In this document: positions 62,478-64,000 of the stretch, piece after piece | How the letters are laid out: each line of letters opens with the position of its first letter | Position numbering within the stretch: position 1 is the first letter of the stretch | Notes under the pieces: generated by a model | Databases searched by the model: none | Seen by the model: only the letters and a program-made list of their open reading frames with translations | What the model was told of the DNA's origin: nothing | Translations under genes and position numbers: made by a program | Assembly (NCBI GenBank): GCA_046530785.1 | Contig: JBHEQT010000001.1 | Location: 124,001-188,000 of the forward strand | Length of the DNA stretch: 64,000 nucleotides | Direction: 5' to 3' | Source of the DNA: Arsenophonus sp046530785 | GTDB lineage: Bacteria > Pseudomonadota > Gammaproteobacteria > Enterobacterales > Enterobacteriaceae

Positions 62478-64000
62478 ATGGCCGGACTAATTCCTCGCAC
62501 ATTTATTAATGACCTATTGGCTAGAACCGATATCGTTGATCTTATTGCTAATAAAATTCCATTAAAAAAGAAAGGTAAAAAACATCATGCGTGTTGTCCA
62601 TTTCATAATGAAAAAACGCCTTCATTTGTTGTTGATGATGATAAACAATTTTATCACTGTTTTGGATGTGGTGCCCATGGCAATATTATTGATTTTCTTA
62701 TAAACTATGAAAAGCTTGATTTTGTAGAAACAGTTGAAGAGCTTGCTACTATGTATGGATTAGAATTTCCTTATGAAATAAGTAATAATTCAGGTCAAAT
62801 AAAACAACATCAACGACAAAATCTTTATAAATTAATGGATAATATTAATCAATTTTATCAAAATTCGTTAAATAAATTAGACTCAAATAATGCAAAACAA
62901 TATTTAATACAACGAGGATTAAATAATGAAGTTATTCATCGTTTTTCTATTGGTTTTGCACCAAGTGGCTGGAATAACTTATTTAAATATTTTAATAAAC
63001 ATTCTAAAAGTTGTGAACAACTAGATTCTACTGGTATGTTAGTTAAAAATAATAATGGTCATACCTATGATCTTTTTCGTCAACGAATAATGTTCCCGAT
63101 CCGAGATCGGAGAGGACGTATCGTAGCATTTGGTGGTCGCGTTTTAGATGATAGCTTTCCAAGATATCTTAATTCATCAGAAACTGAAATTTTTCATAAA
63201 GGTCACCAACTATATGGCCTATATGAAGCAAAACAAAATAATCTAGCACTTTCTAAATTATTAGTTGTCGAAGGATATATGGATGTTGTATCTTTATCGC
63301 AATTTGGTATAAATTATGGAGTGGCGTCATTAGGAACATCAACGACGAAAGATCATATTCATTTACTTTTTAGAACAACAAATACAGTTATTTGTTGTTA
63401 TGATGGAGATAAAGCAGGAAAAGAAGCTGCATGGCGAATGCTTAAAACAACTCTTCCATATTTAACTGATGGTCGTAAGTTACAATTTATGTTTTTACCT
63501 GAAGGTGAAGATCCTGATTCATTAATACGTAAAGAAGGCAAAATAAATTTTGAACAGCGAATAGATAAATCTTTCACATTGTCTGAATTCTTATTTGATA
63601 CATTGGTTGCAGAAGTTGATTTAAGTAGTCATGAAGGTAAAGCAAAATTCAATAGTCTCGCTATTCCTTTAATAAAAAAAATACCTAGTGATATTTTACA
63701 GTTATATTTAGCACAAGAATTAGGTAAATATATTGGTATTCCTGATATTTTATATATTTTTTCCATAATTAAAAAAGAATCAGTTAAAAATAAAAAAATA
63801 AATTATCAGACACCAAAAATTAAACCAACAACAATGCGAATATTGATCGCATCATTAATACAAAATCCAAATTTTGTAAACCTAATCCCTGATCTTGATG
63901 GAATTAAGCATTCACAATTACCAGGATTAACATTATTCTTAGAGTTAGTTGAATTTTGTCAATCTCATCCTGGTATAAATACTGGTCAATTATTAGAATA
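62478..64000 (+). CDS. dnaG: DNA primase, cut by the window edge
   Basis: Synthesises RNA primers for replication. The frame is open from ATG 62478 to the end of the window (507 codons, out of 581 in E. coli). The N-terminal CHC2 zinc finger has C40, H43, C61 and C64. The Toprim core has EGYMDV with E265 and YDGDKAG with D309, plus the EGEDPDSLIR loop. The segment after about residue 430 begins the C-terminal helicase-binding domain. The ribosome binding site is a modest GAAGAG. rpoD would be expected next, outside the window. Confidence 0.96.
   Translation, partial: MAGLIPRTFINDLLARTDIVDLIANKIPLKKKGKKHHACCPFHNEKTPSFVVDDDKQFYHCFGCGAHGNIIDFLINYEKLDFVETVEELATMYGLEFPYEISNNSGQIKQHQRQNLYKLMDNINQFYQNSLNKLDSNNAKQYLIQRGLNNEVIHRFSIGFAPSGWNNLFKYFNKHSKSCEQLDSTGMLVKNNNGHTYDLFRQRIMFPIRDRRGRIVAFGGRVLDDSFPRYLNSSETEIFHKGHQLYGLYEAKQNNLALSKLLVVEGYMDVVSLSQFGINYGVASLGTSTTKDHIHLLFRTTNTVICCYDGDKAGKEAAWRMLKTTLPYLTDGRKLQFMFLPEGEDPDSLIRKEGKINFEQRIDKSFTLSEFLFDTLVAEVDLSSHEGKAKFNSLAIPLIKKIPSDILQLYLAQELGKYIGIPDILYIFSIIKKESVKNKKINYQTPKIKPTTMRILIASLIQNPNFVNLIPDLDGIKHSQLPGLTLFLELVEFCQSHPGINTGQLLE

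Overview
The window looks like part of the chromosome of a reduced, AT-rich gammaproteobacterial symbiont of the order Enterobacterales, most likely an obligate insect-type endosymbiont. The reasons are the E. coli-like gene blocks (rplU-rpmA-obgE, rlmE-ftsH-folP-glmM-secG-leuU-metY-rimP-nusA-infB-rbfA-truB-rpsO-pnp-nlpI-deaD, pyrBI, holC-valS, lptFG, cca/folB, tsaD/rpsU-dnaG), many proteins close to full E. coli length, and the loss of most genes that normally sit between them. I cannot fix the genus from sequence alone. No mobile elements, CRISPR arrays or phage genes are visible. About 30.5 kb of 64 kb (roughly 48%) is protein-coding. The remaining DNA is much more AT-rich than the genes and has stops in all frames.

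Layout. 1-5.9 kb is empty. Then come ppa (-) and mdh (+), each isolated. 10.1-13.1 kb holds ispB (-) diverging from rplU-rpmA-obgE (+). greA stands alone at 14.6 kb. A long forward block runs from 15.6 to 33.7 kb: rlmE, ftsH, folP, glmM, secG, tRNA-Leu(GAG), initiator tRNA-Met, a dead rimP, nusA, infB, rbfA, truB, rpsO, pnp, a remnant of nlpI, and deaD. An 8.5 kb desert follows (33.7-42.2 kb). Next are pyrB-pyrI (-), valS-holC (-), a remnant of pepA, and lptF-lptG (+). After another 4.5 kb desert come cca (+) and folB (-) tail to tail, then tsaD (-) diverging from rpsU-dnaG (+). dnaG runs off the right edge.

The retained genes are mostly information processing (translation initiation, tRNA and rRNA maturation, transcription elongation, RNA decay, replication priming). 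Also kept are protein quality control (ftsH), secretion (secG), cell-envelope supply (glmM, lptFG), folate (folP, folB), pyrimidine (pyrBI), quinone tail (ispB) and central carbon metabolism (mdh).

The most informative observations concern gene decay. Four dead genes (rimP, yhbY, nlpI, pepA) can still be read at the positions synteny predicts. Several living genes have lost parts: the HD domain of Cca has lost key ligands, ValS lacks its C-terminal coiled coil, ObgE lacks its acidic tail, and the usual ATG of LptF appears to have become ATA with a new upstream start. I did not find a new multi-gene system in this window.
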